DNA of 64,000 nucleotides from JAAXGI01 sp965206975 (GTDB lineage: Bacteria > Gemmatimonadota > Gemmatimonadetes > Longimicrobiales > Gaopeijiaceae), in assembly GCA_965206975.1 (NCBI GenBank), contig OZ242253.1:2232001-2296000 (forward strand). Direction: 5' to 3'. Position numbers and translations under genes: made by a program. The notes beneath the pieces were generated by a model. It was not told the DNA's origin and did no database searches. It was given only the letters and a program-made list of their open reading frames with translations. Position 1 is the first letter of the stretch, and each line of letters starts with the position of its first letter. Of the stretch, positions 43,774 through 52,809 are shown one piece after another.

Positions 43774-46428
43774 CTACTCGACCCGTACCACCCATAGACG
43801 CATGTGGGGAGGCAGGCTGGGTGCCCCGAACGTGATCTGACCGTGGCTCCCATTGACTAGGAAGTAGGCGGTGGATCCGCCGCGGACGTTGAAGGTCTCG
43901 GAGAAGTCGTAACCGCGGACAGCCGGTTCGGGTCGAGCTGTGGGGCGGATGCTGCTGTAGATCTCGCCGAAGTTCCAGCTGGAGACGGTCCGCTCTCCGT
44001 CCGAGAAGTAGGTGTCGTCGGTCAGGAGTGCTGCCGCCCAGCTCGCCAGCACCGCGTCCGGCTCGGTTCCCCGGGTGAGGACCCAGAGAAGATCGAACCC
44101 GTGAACCGGCGAGTTCATCAGGGCCCGCGTCATCTCGTGCTCGGTGGCGGGCGTATAGAACTGATCGGCGATCCAGCGCAGAAGAAGCGCAGGAATCCCG
44201 TAGGGCAGCCGCGAGGCCCACGCACACGGGCCATTAGGCGGGCGTCCGAGCCAGGAACACTCTTGCGGCGCTCCCGGCACCTTGGCCGTACTCCCGGGAA
44301 TGAACCCGAAGTAGAGCGCCAGGTCGTTTATGTAGCTTCCGTACCAGTCGAAGTTGTTGAAGAGCGGGTCGGAAGTGAGGTTCTGGCCCGATCCCAGCCC
44401 GGTGAACCCGTGGCCGACGAGTTCCTCCATCAGCGTCGCGGTTCCCTCGATCTCCCAGAACGGGGGGACGAGGCCGATCTGGACGAAGTGGATGAGGCGG
44501 GACAGGTGGACAATGTGCGTGACCTCGTGTGCTATGAGGGCCGGATAGAGCCCCCGAGTGCGCTCCAGCGACACCGGAAGCCCGGTCACTCCCTCCGGAT
44601 CCGGGGCGAATCCGTAGTAGTACTCGCCCTCGTTGCTGGCAGGACAGACCCGAGTGGGGAAGAGATCCGCTCCCACAACAAAGCCCAGAACATTGCCCTC
44701 GATGTCATTCACCTCCCGCGTGACCACGACGACGACCCGGCCGTTCCCGTCGAGGTCCGTCGGCGGCCCCAGGTAGTGATCGAGACGCTCACCGATCACG
44801 TCATCGTACGCGGCGCTCTGGGCACGGTAGTCGGCATCGGAGAAGCCGCCCGCGGGATTGTTCTGGTCCTCGACCCAGATGGACCGCTCTCCCACCGCTC
44901 GGACCGTCGCCGTGATCGTTGTGAACTCGCGGCACCCATCCGGGACGTTCACGCTCACCTCGGATCCGATCGAGGGCGGCCGGGGCGCCTGTCCCGCAGG
45001 CCCCTGCGGCCCAAAGGACGTCGAGCCGGGGATGGATAGAAGCCGGTCAATCTCCTCCGCGTCTTCCGCTCGCTGCTCCAGGTGCGCAGCCGAGTGACGA
45101 AGAAGGAGCGAGTCCATCGCCGGCGGACCCACCCCGGCGCCCCCGGGTGCGGATGCGGCCGCCACGCCAGCACTTGAGTTGATCAGGGGCCGGTAGCCCC
45201 CGACCGAAGGAGATTCGGGTCCGGATGCCAGCGCTGGGGGGAGGGCCTCCCCGACCACGCCGGTCGCCATCGTGAAGTTGACGGGCGTGAGGACGCTGGG
45301 CCCCTCGGCCATGGACTGGACGCCGATCAAATAGCTCACGTCCTCCGGCGCCTCGGAGAGGTGCATGCAGTGTCCTTCCCGGTTCGTCCCCTGATCGAGC
45401 CACCCGTCCCCCACCGAAAGGGGACCCAGGAGGACCTGCGGGACGACAGTCGTAGCTAGCACTTCCGAGGACTCGGTTCTTCCGACGGTCACCGTCGTCT
45501 CGCGGGACGGCTGACAACTGACGGGCACCGTGAAGGTGATCTGTGTATGGGAGAACTCGGTGATCTCAGCCCGGATCCCCTCCACCGACACCGTGCTTCC
45601 GGCAAGGTAGGTTCCCGTGACGAACGCCGGCTTCCCCTCCTGGAGGGGCATTGGCGTGATGGAGAGGACCGAGAACTCGGCAATCCCCTCCGCGGTGAAC
45701 TCGACCTCCATCTCACCCAGGCGCGCGGTCACGGAATGCGTCCCGGGCAAATCTCCCAGCACCCACTCCACCGAGGCTCGGCCATCAGCGCCCGTGGCAT
45801 TCTGGTCGGGGACGATCCGTCCTTCGCCGGCTGTGACGGCCCATAGGATCTCTACGCCCGCGACCGGGACACCGCCCCGATCCTGCACCTCCACGACCGG
45901 GTTGTGTGGAAGGGGGGCGCCGATGTCGCCTTCCTGCTCGTCCCCGGACACCTTCGATATCGTTTCCGGCACCGGACGAACCGTCACGGAGGCGGACTGC
46001 GAGACCAAACCTGCGGAGGCCATGATGGTAGTCTCCCCAGGGCCGGTCGCGACCACGAGGCCGCTCGATGAAACGATGGCCACCGATGGGTTCTCCGAAG
46101 ACCACTCTAGCGGCTCGGAACGGAGCAGTCTGCCAAACTGATCGATCGCCTGGGCCGCGAACTGCCAGGAGTCGCCGACCCATGACAGGGCCACCTCCGC
46201 CGGGGCAAGAAGGACTTTGTCGGGCTGCGGTGTTGCCGGCGCGGTGGACCCGTCACCGCACGAAGTCGACAGGAGAATGGGGGCGAGGAAGGCCAGGAGC
46301 CTCCAGCCGGCCGTGATCGCGTCGGTGCACGGCCCACCCCGTCCTCTGGATCGGTGAGGCGGGTCGGCAGTTCGTCGAGGGATCACTGCGGGGCCTCGGT
46401 CGACCGACCGCTGTCCACGCCCGAGCAT
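43774..46428 (-). CDS. Lipoprotein zinc protease with BIG2, Ig and TIG domains
   Basis: 884 residues from ATG 46428 (a weak TTG at 46485 is also open). A signal ends at LLSTSC (Cys57). A BIG2 domain (VALSWVGDSWQFAAQAIDQF to VTVRP), an invasin-like Ig domain (NPVVEVQDRGGVPVAGVEIL) and an IPT/TIG domain (LSITPMPLQEGKPAFVTGTY) follow. The C-terminal half contains IAHEVTHIVH, an HExxH zinc site (about residue 630), with a downstream EGTATLMEELV that can supply the third ligand, as in gluzincins such as the M30/M1 group. It should be an envelope-anchored protease. A collagen-like lipoprotein gene ends 26 bp upstream. Confidence 0.85.
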   Translation of the reverse strand: MLGRGQRSVDRGPAVIPRRTADPPHRSRGRGGPCTDAITAGWRLLAFLAPILLSTSCGDGSTAPATPQPDKVLLAPAEVALSWVGDSWQFAAQAIDQFGRLLRSEPLEWSSENPSVAIVSSSGLVVATGPGETTIMASAGLVSQSASVTVRPVPETISKVSGDEQEGDIGAPLPHNPVVEVQDRGGVPVAGVEILWAVTAGEGRIVPDQNATGADGRASVEWVLGDLPGTHSVTARLGEMEVEFTAEGIAEFSVLSITPMPLQEGKPAFVTGTYLAGSTVSVEGIRAEITEFSHTQITFTVPVSCQPSRETTVTVGRTESSEVLATTVVPQVLLGPLSVGDGWLDQGTNREGHCMHLSEAPEDVSYLIGVQSMAEGPSVLTPVNFTMATGVVGEALPPALASGPESPSVGGYRPLINSSAGVAAASAPGGAGVGPPAMDSLLLRHSAAHLEQRAEDAEEIDRLLSIPGSTSFGPQGPAGQAPRPPSIGSEVSVNVPDGCREFTTITATVRAVGERSIWVEDQNNPAGGFSDADYRAQSAAYDDVIGERLDHYLGPPTDLDGNGRVVVVVTREVNDIEGNVLGFVVGADLFPTRVCPASNEGEYYYGFAPDPEGVTGLPVSLERTRGLYPALIAHEVTHIVHLSRLIHFVQIGLVPPFWEIEGTATLMEELVGHGFTGLGSGQNLTSDPLFNNFDWYGSYINDLALYFGFIPGSTAKVPGAPQECSWLGRPPNGPCAWASRLPYGIPALLLRWIADQFYTPATEHEMTRALMNSPVHGFDLLWVLTRGTEPDAVLASWAAALLTDDTYFSDGERTVSSWNFGEIYSSIRPTARPEPAVRGYDFSETFNVRGGSTAYFLVNGSHGQITFGAPSLPPHMRLWVVRVE

Positions 46429-46454
46429 GGTCGTACAGCCACGGCGCTCACTCC

Positions 46455-46856
46455 TCAGTAGACCACCGAGATGAAGTAGGACCAACCCGGGGGCGCATCC
46501 ATGATAGCCACGATGAGCGAGCCGTCTGGTGCGCCGATGATGGTGCAGCGCGGGCCCACATCTGCTGGGTACTCGACAGGAAACCAGGCACTACCATCGG
46601 ACGAGATGTAGCAGGCGATGACCGGGAGGTCGATCAACGTCCCGGCTTCCGGTGGCAACTGCCATCTGCCAATGCCATTCGGCCCGATCTCGCCGCTAAT
46701 CGTGACCCGCGTGCCAGGCCCAGGGGGGCCGGCCGGCCCCGGCTCCCCGAGGGTGCCGGCCGGCCCCGGCGGCCCCTGCGGTCCGGTGGGACCCGCATCA
46801 CCCTCACAGCCCGCAACGAATACCATTACCAGAACAACTGCAGCGGTCAGCCGCAT
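46455..46856 (-). CDS. Collagen-like lipoprotein
   Basis: 133 residues from ATG 46856. The signal ends at VFVAGC (Cys18). A short collagen-like Gly-X-Y run (GPTGPQGPPGPAG, GEPGPAGPPGPG) of about nine triplets follows, and then a C-terminal globular domain of about 85 residues ending IMDAPPGWSYFISVVY. The collagen segment could trimerise and project the domain from the surface. The gene lies directly upstream of the zinc-protease lipoprotein in the same direction, so the two may be co-expressed. Confidence 0.85.
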   Translation of the reverse strand: MRLTAAVVLVMVFVAGCEGDAGPTGPQGPPGPAGTLGEPGPAGPPGPGTRVTISGEIGPNGIGRWQLPPEAGTLIDLPVIACYISSDGSAWFPVEYPADVGPRCTIIGAPDGSLIVAIMDAPPGWSYFISVVY

Positions 46857-47152
46857 GCGTGGGAAGCCCTCCTCTGTGCAGTGGTTCGCTGCCAAGCGCA
46901 AGACCCCTCAACCGAGCTCAGGAAAGGCACAAATATGATCCCGTTCGGGGGCCAGCGAGGGGCGTGGCGCCTACCGGGGACCGCACGGACGGCCCGCTCG
47001 GTCATCTCTCCGCGCGCTCCCTTCGCGGGCTCTGGCTCGCCGTTGACTGATCCGGACTGGACCACGCGGGACGCCCGGGTTGCAGTCCCGATATCGGCCC
47101 CCAGCCCCTGTCGGGGAGGCTGGTGGCCTGGTTGTCCACGCCTCCGGCTCAT

Positions 47153-47470
47153 TCACAAGCTGAGCAGCCCGGACTCCGACTCCATCATCTGCATCCCGCA
47201 TGCCCGCCCGTTGAGGGTCGCATCGAGCCCGGATTCGTCTATCACCGTCCCAATGTCCAGATCGATCCGACATGACCCGCTGCGATCGTCGTCCGTGGCC
47301 CAGCGAAGCGTACCGTCCACGCCGCCACTGAGCTCCAGCATCAGCGCACCCATAGTGGCCAGCTCCACACCCATGACCAGATCGGGCGCACCGTCGAGGG
47401 TGAACACGACCCCGGTCGCCTCATGCCTTGCTACGCAACCCGCGTGAGCAAGGGTCATCGACAATGACAC
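47153..47470 (-). pseudogene. Small secreted-type protein gene, probably 5'-truncated by the IS3 element
   Basis: From GTG 47470 a 105-residue frame with ARHEATGVVFTLDGAPDLVM, ELSGGVDGTLRWATDDDRSG and a Cys pair. The same frame stays open and coding-like upstream (RGNPDGERFVV) to a stop at 47510-47512, exactly at the probable left end of the IS3 element (47514). The signal peptide expected for this kind of protein is missing. I infer that the IS removed the 5' end. Family not recognised. Confidence 0.45.
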
Positions 47471-47558
47471 AACGAAGCGCTCGCCATCCGGGTTCCCTCT
47501 CTGCCAATATCAGTGGGACACCTGGCACCTTTGGAATTACTGAAGGGGGCGGAGGTGG

Positions 47559-48053
47559 ATGGCGATGGTAGAGGGGAGAGATACGATGATTGGTATGGGT
47601 GTGGGTGCTCGGGCCCTGGGGGGCGAGGAGCGTAGCGGCGAGGCCGCCGGGGCCCGAGTCGCCGAGCGGAATCGGGCTCGGGATCCGGAGGTGGTGGCCA
47701 AGCCGACCCGCCGGCAGTTCACCGCGGAGTACAAGCTCAGGATCCTGGAAGAGACCGACCGGTGCTCGGAGCCCGGCGAGGTTGGGCGGATCGTGCGTCG
47801 GGAGGGTCTGTACAGCTCTCATCTCACGGCATGGCGAAGGGCACGGCGCGAGGGCTCTCTGAAGGGCCTGACGCCGAAGCGGCGGGGCCGCAAGCCGGCC
47901 CGCCGCAACTCCCTCCAGAAGAGGGTGGATGAGCTCGAGGCCGAAGTGGCCCGGCTCGAGAAGCAGCTTGCCACGGCGGAAACGATCCTGGAAGTCCAGG
48001 GAAAAGTTGCCGGGCTGCTGGGGTTGAGCTTCGACAGCGGAAAGAACTCCTGA
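47559..48053 (+). CDS. IS3-family transposase OrfA
   Basis: 164 residues. A helix-turn-helix domain of the Tnp_1 type (RRQFTAEYKLRILEETDRC, LYSSHLTAWRRAR) is followed by a coiled coil (RVDELEAEVARLEKQLA) for multimerisation. OrfA binds the IS ends. The TGA overlaps the ATG of orfB (TGATG), so coupling, and possibly frameshifting to an OrfAB fusion, provides the transposase. The first 40 residues are Gly/Ala/Arg-rich and the true start may be ATG 47586. Confidence 0.88.
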   Translation: MAMVEGRDTMIGMGVGARALGGEERSGEAAGARVAERNRARDPEVVAKPTRRQFTAEYKLRILEETDRCSEPGEVGRIVRREGLYSSHLTAWRRARREGSLKGLTPKRRGRKPARRNSLQKRVDELEAEVARLEKQLATAETILEVQGKVAGLLGLSFDSGKNS

Positions 48054-49054
48054 TGGCCGCTGCCTCCCTGGCTCGGGAGGTCGGCGCCGCGCCGGCGTGC
48101 CGGGCACTGGGTGTGGCGCGTGCCACGTTCTACCGGCGCCGTAAGCCCACGACCGGGCACCAGCAGCCCAGGCAGCGCCCCGCCCGGGCTCTCGATGAAT
48201 CCGAGCGCGAGAAGGTGCGTGAGACCCTCGCTTGCCCGCGCTTCGTCGACCGATCTCCCGCAGAGGTTGTGGCCACCCTCCTCGACGAGGGCGAGTACCT
48301 CTGCTCAGAACGCACGATGTACAGGATCCTCCAGGAGGATCACCCCGTGCGCGAGCGGCGCAGTCAGCTCACGCATCCCGCCTACACGAAGCCCCAGCTC
48401 GTGGCCACGGCACCGAACCAGACCTGGTCGTGGGACATCACCCGGCTTCTCGGACCCGAGAAGTGGTCGTACTTCTACCTCTACGTCCTCATCGACATCT
48501 TCAGCCGGTACGTGGTCGGATGGATGGTCGCCGCCCGCGAGAACTCCGCGCTCGCCAGCCGGCTCATCCAGGAGAGCTGCCTCAAGCAGGATGTCCAGCC
48601 CGAGACGCTGACCCTGCACTCCGACCGCGGGGCCCCGATGACCAGCAAGTGCACGGCCCAGCTGCTCGCCGACCTCGGGATCACCCGCTCGCTCGGCCGT
48701 CCCCGGGTCAGCGACGACAACCCCTTCTCGGAGGCGCACTTCAAGACCGTCAAATACTACCCCGACTTCCCCGGACGCTTCGCCGACATCGGCGCGGCGA
48801 TCGACTTCTGCCGATCCTTCTTCCCTTGGTACAACCATGAGCATCGCCACGGCGGAATCGCGATGCTCACCCCGGCTGATGTCCATCACGACCGAGCCCG
48901 TGACGTGCTCGCCCAGCGTGAGCGCACTCTCCAGCAGGCGTGGTCCGAACACCCTGAACGCTTCGTGCAGGGAATCCCCACGCCCCAGCCTCTCCCAACG
49001 GAGGTCTGGATCAATCCACCAGCTGCGGCTCCGACACCGCAGCCTGCTCACTAA
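48053..49054 (+). CDS. IS3-family transposase OrfB (DDE integrase fold)
   Basis: 333 residues, intact. The HTH_21 region (VRETLACPRFVDRSPAEVVA) precedes the rve core with the catalytic residues in WSWDITRL, TLHSDRGAPM and NPFSEAHFKTVKYY (DDE with 35-residue D-E spacing). The C-terminal block NHEHRHGGIAMLTPADVH is typical of the family. The stop at 49052-49054 overlaps the stop of the convergent gene at 49051. The element looks competent for transposition if its ends are complete. Confidence 0.92.
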   Translation: MAAASLAREVGAAPACRALGVARATFYRRRKPTTGHQQPRQRPARALDESEREKVRETLACPRFVDRSPAEVVATLLDEGEYLCSERTMYRILQEDHPVRERRSQLTHPAYTKPQLVATAPNQTWSWDITRLLGPEKWSYFYLYVLIDIFSRYVVGWMVAARENSALASRLIQESCLKQDVQPETLTLHSDRGAPMTSKCTAQLLADLGITRSLGRPRVSDDNPFSEAHFKTVKYYPDFPGRFADIGAAIDFCRSFFPWYNHEHRHGGIAMLTPADVHHDRARDVLAQRERTLQQAWSEHPERFVQGIPTPQPLPTEVWINPPAAAPTPQPAH

Positions 49055-50022
49055 TCTATGACTCCCCGTGTCTCATCGCTGTTGACAGGTTCCGCCTCGA
49101 CACGGAGCGTGAGATCGTCGGAGACGGCGAGGGACGTTGAGGGCGCGTCGTAGCCGGCCTTCCAGACGACGAGTTCGTACGTGCCCGCTCCGACCGCGAG
49201 CGTGGCCCGGCCCATCTCGTCCGTCCGGCCTCGGTAGATGCCGAGGCTCACCGCCGCCTCGGGGACGGGGCGCCCCGCGCTCCCCTCGAAGACCTCGACC
49301 GTCAGCCGGTGGGGGGGAGGGCTCGACACCATGGTGCCGAAGGCGGCCCCGGAGGGTGCGTGCGGGAGGAGGCCCGTTCCGAGGCTCACGGGAGGGAGGC
49401 GGGCCTCCCACGAGGCTCGCCCCTCCTCCTCCGGCGCCGTCACCTCGACCTGGGTCCAGTAGAGGGCCTTCGATCCCCCCCAGATCCCTCCTCGGAGCTC
49501 CCGGCTGGTGAGCGTCTCGCCCGCCGAGGCGCCGGCGACCTCGACGTGGACGCCGTGAAGGTCGCACCCCTCCGCGCACTTGACCCCGACCTTGACCGGC
49601 AGCAGCTCCCCCGTCACGACCGGGGAGGGGACGTCCCACACCGCCACGCTCGTCGCGTGCGCCTCCGTCTCGAAGGGCGGGAGTTCCTCGCTCCCGAAGT
49701 GCGCTCCGCCACCCCCGGCGGGCGCTCGAAACGTGAGGCGGAGGCGCTGGGGCCCGAGCTCGGCGGGTGCGCGAACCGTGAAGCGGCCCGTCTCGAAGGC
49801 ACCGGCGTCGCTAGCGGCGAGGACGGCCTCCGCGACCGCCCCGTCCGCCCCGTGGATCGTCACGGCGGCGCCCGTCAGATCGCACCCCCGGTTGCACTCG
49901 GCGTGGATCTGAGCCCGTAACGCGTGACCCGCCGGCACGCGCTCCGGGAACCACGCGCCCGGCTTCAGCCTGAGTCGGTGCGCGCTCTCGCCCCGCTCCT
50001 CGGCCTCAGCTGTGCCCGCCAT
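49051..50022 (-). CDS. Beta-sandwich protein with carboxypeptidase-regulatory-like domain
   Basis: 323 residues from ATG 50022, which overlaps the end of the flavoprotein gene by 17 bp. No signal peptide is seen. Two repeated beta domains start RVPAGHALRAQIHAECNRGC and VVTGELLPVKVGVKCAEGC, each with a CNRGC/CAEGC disulfide-like motif. A C-terminal carboxypeptidase-regulatory-like domain (PVPEAAVSLGIYRGRTDEMG, YELVVWKAGYDAP) follows. The last residues (TRGVID) lie in the probable IS3 end, so the original C-terminus may be lost. It is the last gene of the redox operon; probable role as a binding or scaffold partner. Confidence 0.7.
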   Translation of the reverse strand: MAGTAEAEERGESAHRLRLKPGAWFPERVPAGHALRAQIHAECNRGCDLTGAAVTIHGADGAVAEAVLAASDAGAFETGRFTVRAPAELGPQRLRLTFRAPAGGGGAHFGSEELPPFETEAHATSVAVWDVPSPVVTGELLPVKVGVKCAEGCDLHGVHVEVAGASAGETLTSRELRGGIWGGSKALYWTQVEVTAPEEEGRASWEARLPPVSLGTGLLPHAPSGAAFGTMVSSPPPHRLTVEVFEGSAGRPVPEAAVSLGIYRGRTDEMGRATLAVGAGTYELVVWKAGYDAPSTSLAVSDDLTLRVEAEPVNSDETRGVID

Positions 50023-51691
50023 CCTGCGCGGCGTGCATCCCGGCGAGCCGCCCGAAGACGAACGACCTCCCGAGCCCGTGCTGGCCGAAGCCGCCCGCTG
50101 ACTCACCCGCCGCATAGAGCCCGGGGATCACCTCTCCCTTCATATCGAGGACCTGCGCGCTCGTATTGATGCGGACACCTGCGTACGTATCGTGGACGCA
50201 CGGCGTCGCCCACGCAGCGTAGAAGGGCGGACGCTGGATCTTGTAGAGCGGCCTCGGCTTCCCGAAGTCGACGTCCCCCGCTCCGGAATCGACGAAGGAG
50301 TTATACCTCTCGACGGTGCTCCGAAGGGCGTCGGGCGGCATCGGACGCCACTGGTACTTGTTGTCGATGCTCGCGGCGAGCTCTTCGATCGTGTCCGCGC
50401 GGTAGAAGTACCCGTCCGGGTCGACGTACGGCGGCTCCACCGTCCACCCCTCCCGCTCGGGACCGTCCGCATCGAAGATCGCCCAGATCGGGCCCCCGCC
50501 ATTCAGCTTGTCCGGATCCCCGGTCCACTGCATCGCCGAGAAGAAGTACTCGTAGTCCCGGATTCCGGCGGTCTCGTCGTGGAAGCGGAGCCCGTTCTCC
50601 TTCACCAGGATCACGTTCTGCCAGTCCCGCACAAGGAGGCCCGTGGCCTTCTCGCGGAAGAAGTTCGGGGCTTCCGGAGTGAAGGCCAGACCGTGGTAGT
50701 TGGACCGGACCGCGAGCCGCCCCTTCGAGAGCTGGGCATCCGCCTCGTTCGTCTGGTTTGCCGCGCCCCAGAGCGAGGCCCCGATCGCCATCGCGGCCAT
50801 CTCTCCGTCCGCGTTCTGGGGGCTCCATCCGTCGCCGTGAACCTGGTATTCCTCCGTCAATCTCGGATCGAAGATCCGGCGAAAGTGGATGTTGTTCGAG
50901 TGACCCCCGGTGGCGAAGATCACCCCGTTTCGCGCCCGGATCGAGAGCGTTTCCCCCGTCGGCTCGTACCACTCGTCCACCCCGTCCGCCGTGAGGCCGA
51001 GGATCCGGCCCGCCGTCGGCTCTTCCCGGACGAAGGAGGCCATCCGGTGCTGCAGGATGATCTCGACCCCCTTCGCCCGCGCACTCCTCTCGAGCGGCCT
51101 CATGAGCCCCGAGCCCCGCTGGTTGGGCACGATGACCTCGCTCTCCACGGGCCACTGGCGGGGCGCCGGCCTCCGGAAGACCGAGTCGTTTCGGCTCGGT
51201 TGCCCGGGCGGCACCCACTCCACTCCGTTTTCCGTCAGGAACTCGAAGGTCGCGATCGCATTCTCGACGTACTTCCAGACGATCTCCCGGTCGTTGTAAC
51301 GGTTCCTCGGCTGATCCATCAGCGTCCAGTCGTAGAAGACCTTCTCGGGGGAATCGTCGATCCCGTATTCCTTCTGAAACGACGTCCCGCCTCCGAGGTA
51401 GCAGGCACCGCCGCTCAGGATCGCCCGCCCCCCGATATCGAAGTTCTGCTCGATCAGGATGACCTCCGCCCCTTCGTCCCGGGCCGCGATAGCGGCGGCC
51501 ATCCCGCCCGCGCCGGCTCCCACGACGACGACATCCGTCTCCCGGTCCCACTCGATGTCCTGCGTCTGCCCCTCGAGCTCACGCGCACCAAGTGCGCCAG
51601 GAGCAACGCCGACGGCCGCGCCCGTCCCAAGTGCCGCGCTCTTCTTGAGGAACTCTCTCCTGGTCTGCTCCCTGGCCGCCTTGTCGCTCAT
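50006..51691 (-). CDS. Tat-exported FAD-dependent dehydrogenase (fumarate reductase/ketosteroid dehydrogenase type)
   Basis: 561 residues from ATG 51691. The Tat signal REQTRREFLKKSAALGTGA is followed by an FAD-binding domain (DVVVVGAGAGGMAAAIAARD, dinucleotide motif). The fold is COG1053/PF00890: NFDIGGRAILSGGACYLGG, GVIFATGGHSNNIHFRR, and the C-terminal FAD block TYAGVRINTSAQVLDMKG, GLYAAGESAGGFGQHGLG, GRLAGMHAA. Relatives include flavocytochrome fumarate/urocanate reductases and 3-ketosteroid 1-dehydrogenase. The substrate is unknown. Its likely electron partner is the cytochrome two genes upstream. Confidence 0.88.
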   Translation of the reverse strand: MSDKAAREQTRREFLKKSAALGTGAAVGVAPGALGARELEGQTQDIEWDRETDVVVVGAGAGGMAAAIAARDEGAEVILIEQNFDIGGRAILSGGACYLGGGTSFQKEYGIDDSPEKVFYDWTLMDQPRNRYNDREIVWKYVENAIATFEFLTENGVEWVPPGQPSRNDSVFRRPAPRQWPVESEVIVPNQRGSGLMRPLERSARAKGVEIILQHRMASFVREEPTAGRILGLTADGVDEWYEPTGETLSIRARNGVIFATGGHSNNIHFRRIFDPRLTEEYQVHGDGWSPQNADGEMAAMAIGASLWGAANQTNEADAQLSKGRLAVRSNYHGLAFTPEAPNFFREKATGLLVRDWQNVILVKENGLRFHDETAGIRDYEYFFSAMQWTGDPDKLNGGGPIWAIFDADGPEREGWTVEPPYVDPDGYFYRADTIEELAASIDNKYQWRPMPPDALRSTVERYNSFVDSGAGDVDFGKPRPLYKIQRPPFYAAWATPCVHDTYAGVRINTSAQVLDMKGEVIPGLYAAGESAGGFGQHGLGRSFVFGRLAGMHAAQDGGHS

Positions 51692-51842
51692 CGTCGTGTC
51701 CTCTGAAAAACGGGTAGGCCCCGGGAAAGACTCGGGACCGAAAGAATCATGATGACTGCGCTCCCCCCGGGACCGCAACGTGCCGAAGGAGGGAGAGTCC
51801 GGCGCTACAGCCGCGGAGAGCCGCGAGCCTGCTCTTCCCGCG

Positions 51843-52745
51843 TCAGGGCCCCGATACCGTCACGGCCACGTAGCCGTTCGTCCAGCAGCACTGGTCCCCG
51901 GGCGAGCTGTCCACGGGGTTGAAGTTGTCCGCCCTCGCCCGCAGGAGGTATTCGCCGGGCTCCGGGAAGCTCACCGTCGTCGTCGCACGCCCCCCGTCCA
52001 GCTCCGGGTCCTCCGGGGAGAACTCGGCGAGCTCCGGGCCCCGGTGCGTGTACCAGGTGACTCCACCCTCTACAGGCTCCCTCTCGGCCCCCGGCTGAAG
52101 CCGGTCCGACACCCACACTTCCAGGTCGACGGACTCCCCGGCGGCGGCCGACATCCTGAGCGGGTTCACCACGCTCCCGGGGGGCGGCACCCCGTCGAGC
52201 CCGGAGAAGGACTCGCGAGGATCACCGTCATTCGTCACCACACCCCAGAGCTCCGGCCCGTCCTCGCTCAGCTTCAGGAGCGGGGGGAGCGATCCCATCG
52301 CCATCGGCCGGTAGTGCAGCTCGTAGGCATCCACGCCGATCCGCCCCGGCACGGAGTGCACCACGCCGCGGTTTCTGAGCGTCCAGACCACCCTCCCCCC
52401 CCCTTCGGCGAAGTCACCGGGCACCGTAACGGTGAAGACCCCAACCTGCCTCCGGGTGAGGAAGACGCTCGGCTGCGGGCCGTCGAACTCCGCCGGTTCG
52501 ATGGAGTTGTCCGGTCCCACGGGGAGGAAGAGAACCTCGTCCTCGGAACGGTTGAAGTAGCCGAAAGAGACGGTGTACGTCCCATCCGGATTCGCGTACC
52601 ACCCCTCGAAGAAGGGGGTCACCGGACGTCCCGTCGGAGCCTCCGGAGCACCGGGGAACGTGCGCTGGGCCTCGAGCCCCGATACGCCCAAGACAAATGA
52701 GGCGGCCAGCACCCCTCCGAGCGCCAGCCGCCTCCCCTTCTCAAA
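51843..52745 (-). CDS. Secreted beta protein of the redox operon
   Basis: 300 residues from ATG 52745. A signal peptide (LALGGVLAASFVLGVSGLEAQ) is followed by beta-rich sequence: PFFEGWYANPDGTYTVSFGY, NRSEDEVLFLPVGPDN, VWTLRNRGVVHSVPGRI and a C-terminal Ig-like domain (PGEYLLRARADNFN) with PGDQCCWTNGYVAV. The FEGWYxNPDGTYxxxFGYFNRNxxE pattern is common in secreted proteins next to PHM-like cytochromes in Gemmatimonadota and Acidobacteria. Function unknown. Confidence 0.8.
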   Translation of the reverse strand, partial: FEKGRRLALGGVLAASFVLGVSGLEAQRTFPGAPEAPTGRPVTPFFEGWYANPDGTYTVSFGYFNRSEDEVLFLPVGPDNSIEPAEFDGPQPSVFLTRRQVGVFTVTVPGDFAEGGGRVVWTLRNRGVVHSVPGRIGVDAYELHYRPMAMGSLPPLLKLSEDGPELWGVVTNDGDPRESFSGLDGVPPPGSVVNPLRMSAAAGESVDLEVWVSDRLQPGAEREPVEGGVTWYTHRGPELAEFSPEDPELDGGRATTTVSFPEPGEYLLRARADNFNPVDSSPGDQCCWTNGYVAVTVSGP

Positions 52746-52809
52746 CATGATTCGCCTCAACAACCCCAGCGTTCATCCTCTATGCGGTCGCGTCCGTGCC
52801 GGGGGCAGC

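Larger units (their letters stand above)
47514..49075 (+). mobile_element. IS3-family insertion sequence
   Basis: Contains overlapping orfA and orfB. Ends are proposed from weak inverted repeats: tgggacacctgg at 47514 against the reverse complement of the sequence ending gtgtctca at 49075 (TGrGACAC shared). No target duplication is visible (cag left, tcg right), so the boundaries are tentative. Confidence 0.6.

Noticed and set aside
46618..46938. Plus-strand Pro/Gly-rich frame resembling another collagen-like protein
   Set aside because: It is the antisense of the collagen-like Gly-X-Y run, which by codon symmetry also reads as Gly/Pro-rich. The minus strand has the lipoprotein signal.
50192..51706. 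A 504-codon plus-strand frame opposite the flavoprotein gene
   Set aside because: Antisense shadow: Arg/Val/Pro-rich, no motif, while the minus strand encodes a full FAD enzyme with Tat signal.
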